DNA from: Candidatus Thalassarchaeaceae archaeon
GTDB lineage: Archaea > Thermoplasmatota > Poseidoniia > Poseidoniales > Thalassarchaeaceae
NCBI GenBank assembly: GCA_013329905.1
Contig: DUJH01000011.1
Location: 11,780-24,488, forward strand
Length of the DNA: 12,709 nt
Direction: 5' to 3'
Shown: positions 12,279 through 12,709 of the stretch, one piece after another
How positions within the stretch are numbered: the stretch's first letter is position 1
Layout: the number at the start of each line of letters is the position of its first letter
Notes under the pieces: model-generated
The model's input: the letters and a program-made list of their open reading frames with translations, nothing else
Told to the model about the DNA's origin: nothing
The model's database searches: none
Translations under genes and position numbers: made by a program

Positions 12279-12709
12279 ATGACCAAGGACACTTGGATAG
12301 GTGATATTCGAGCCGGCAAACACGACGGCTCGGAAGTAGAGATGAAGGGATGGGTTCACCGGTCCCGGGGCTCGAATAAGATCAGATTCGTTGTCTTACG
12401 AGACTCCACTGGAACTCTCCAATGCGTCGTCAAGCGAGACGCTGTTGGCGACGAGCAATTCGAAGCAATGAAGGAGGCTCTAATCGAGTCCAGCGTCATC
12501 GTCCACGGCACAGTCCAAGCGACAGACCGCGAGCATGGACACGAAATTCAGGTATCGAGCTTGACAATCGTTGGTCCCGTCAATCCAGATCGACCATTCC
12601 CGATTACTGAATCTGCGATGGAACAGGCAGACGGAGGAGAGACAGAGTTCCTTCTCGATAACCGACATCTCTACCTTAGAACAGGCAGAATGACCACGAT
12701 GCTGAAAAT
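12279..12709 (+). CDS. asnS: Asparaginyl-tRNA synthetase, N-terminal part (runs off right edge)
   Basis: AsnRS attaches asparagine to tRNA-Asn. Only the first 143 codons are in the window. They cover the OB-fold anticodon-binding domain: VEMKGWVHRSRG (20-31), FVVLRDSTGTLQCVVK (37-52) and ESSVIVHGTV (70-79), plus the hinge into the class II catalytic domain (EFLLDNRHLYLRTGRMTTMLK region, 122-142, with the typical LDNRHLYLR). The DSTGTLQCVV and ESSVIV phrases fit archaeal AsnRS better than archaeal AspRS, which it otherwise resembles. The ATG at 12279 is chosen because the family's N-terminus starts there; the frame upstream runs through the hairpin. Catalytic motifs 1-3 lie outside the window. 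Presence of AsnRS suggests direct charging rather than the transamidation route, though both can coexist. Confidence 0.88.
   Translation, partial: MTKDTWIGDIRAGKHDGSEVEMKGWVHRSRGSNKIRFVVLRDSTGTLQCVVKRDAVGDEQFEAMKEALIESSVIVHGTVQATDREHGHEIQVSSLTIVGPVNPDRPFPITESAMEQADGGETEFLLDNRHLYLRTGRMTTMLK

Noticed and set aside
12144..12359. 71-aa minus-strand frame across tRNA-Lys containing TGFEPATARLRAG
   Set aside because: This peptide type is a familiar artefact of reading a tRNA gene backwards. The tRNA cloverleaf and asnS start explain the region.
1..12709. Possible mobile element, CRISPR array, toxin-antitoxin or defence genes
   Set aside because: No regularly spaced repeats, no transposase or integrase motifs, no terminal inverted repeats and no small toxin-like pairs were seen. 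Gene content is mostly conserved housekeeping.

Overview
The window reads as chromosomal DNA of a euryarchaeon. Archaeal or archaeal-type markers are RNA polymerase subunit Rpo11 (L), elongation factor 1-beta with its small zinc-ribbon partner, a single-OB-fold ssDNA-binding protein, archaeal AsnRS, and an RNase P RNA. Moderate GC, frequent Shine-Dalgarno sites, large RND/MMPL exporters and a VKOR-thioredoxin pair would fit a marine Thermoplasmatota lineage (Marine Group II/Poseidoniia-like). That assignment is inference; only the domain is secure.

Layout. 1-344 (-): N-terminus of an RND/MMPL exporter that runs off the left edge. 442-2134 (+): rpo11 then truD. 2244-2698 (-): a 55-aa zinc-ribbon gene then ef1b, convergent with truD across a strong hairpin. 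2846-3298 (+): a cupin. 3335-6976 (-): a five-gene block, in transcription order a membrane-anchored thioredoxin, VKOR, an NAD-dependent sugar epimerase, rlmE and an OB-fold SSB. 7149-10901 (+): an 84-aa protein of unknown function, then a 1142-aa RND/MMPL exporter. 10957-11254 (-): RNase P RNA, filling what otherwise looks like a 450-bp gap. 11350-12078 (+): rpiA. 12129-12205 (+): tRNA-Lys(CTT) with encoded CCA. 12279 to the right edge (+): the start of asnS.

How the parts relate. Much of the window is information processing: transcription, rRNA and tRNA modification, tRNA maturation and charging, translation elongation, ssDNA binding. The second theme is the cell surface. The thioredoxin and VKOR genes are translationally coupled and should form an extracytoplasmic disulfide-forming pair. 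They are divergent from the large exporter, whose two outer domains carry twelve cysteines in six close pairs. The exporter and the thioredoxin also both carry Asp/Asn/Gly loops that look calcium-binding. A link between the disulfide machinery and the exporter is inference.

No CRISPR array, transposon, integrase or phage gene was seen. This is mostly a conserved core region; the least explained items are the 84-aa gene, the cysteine-paired exporter and several untranslated-region hairpins.
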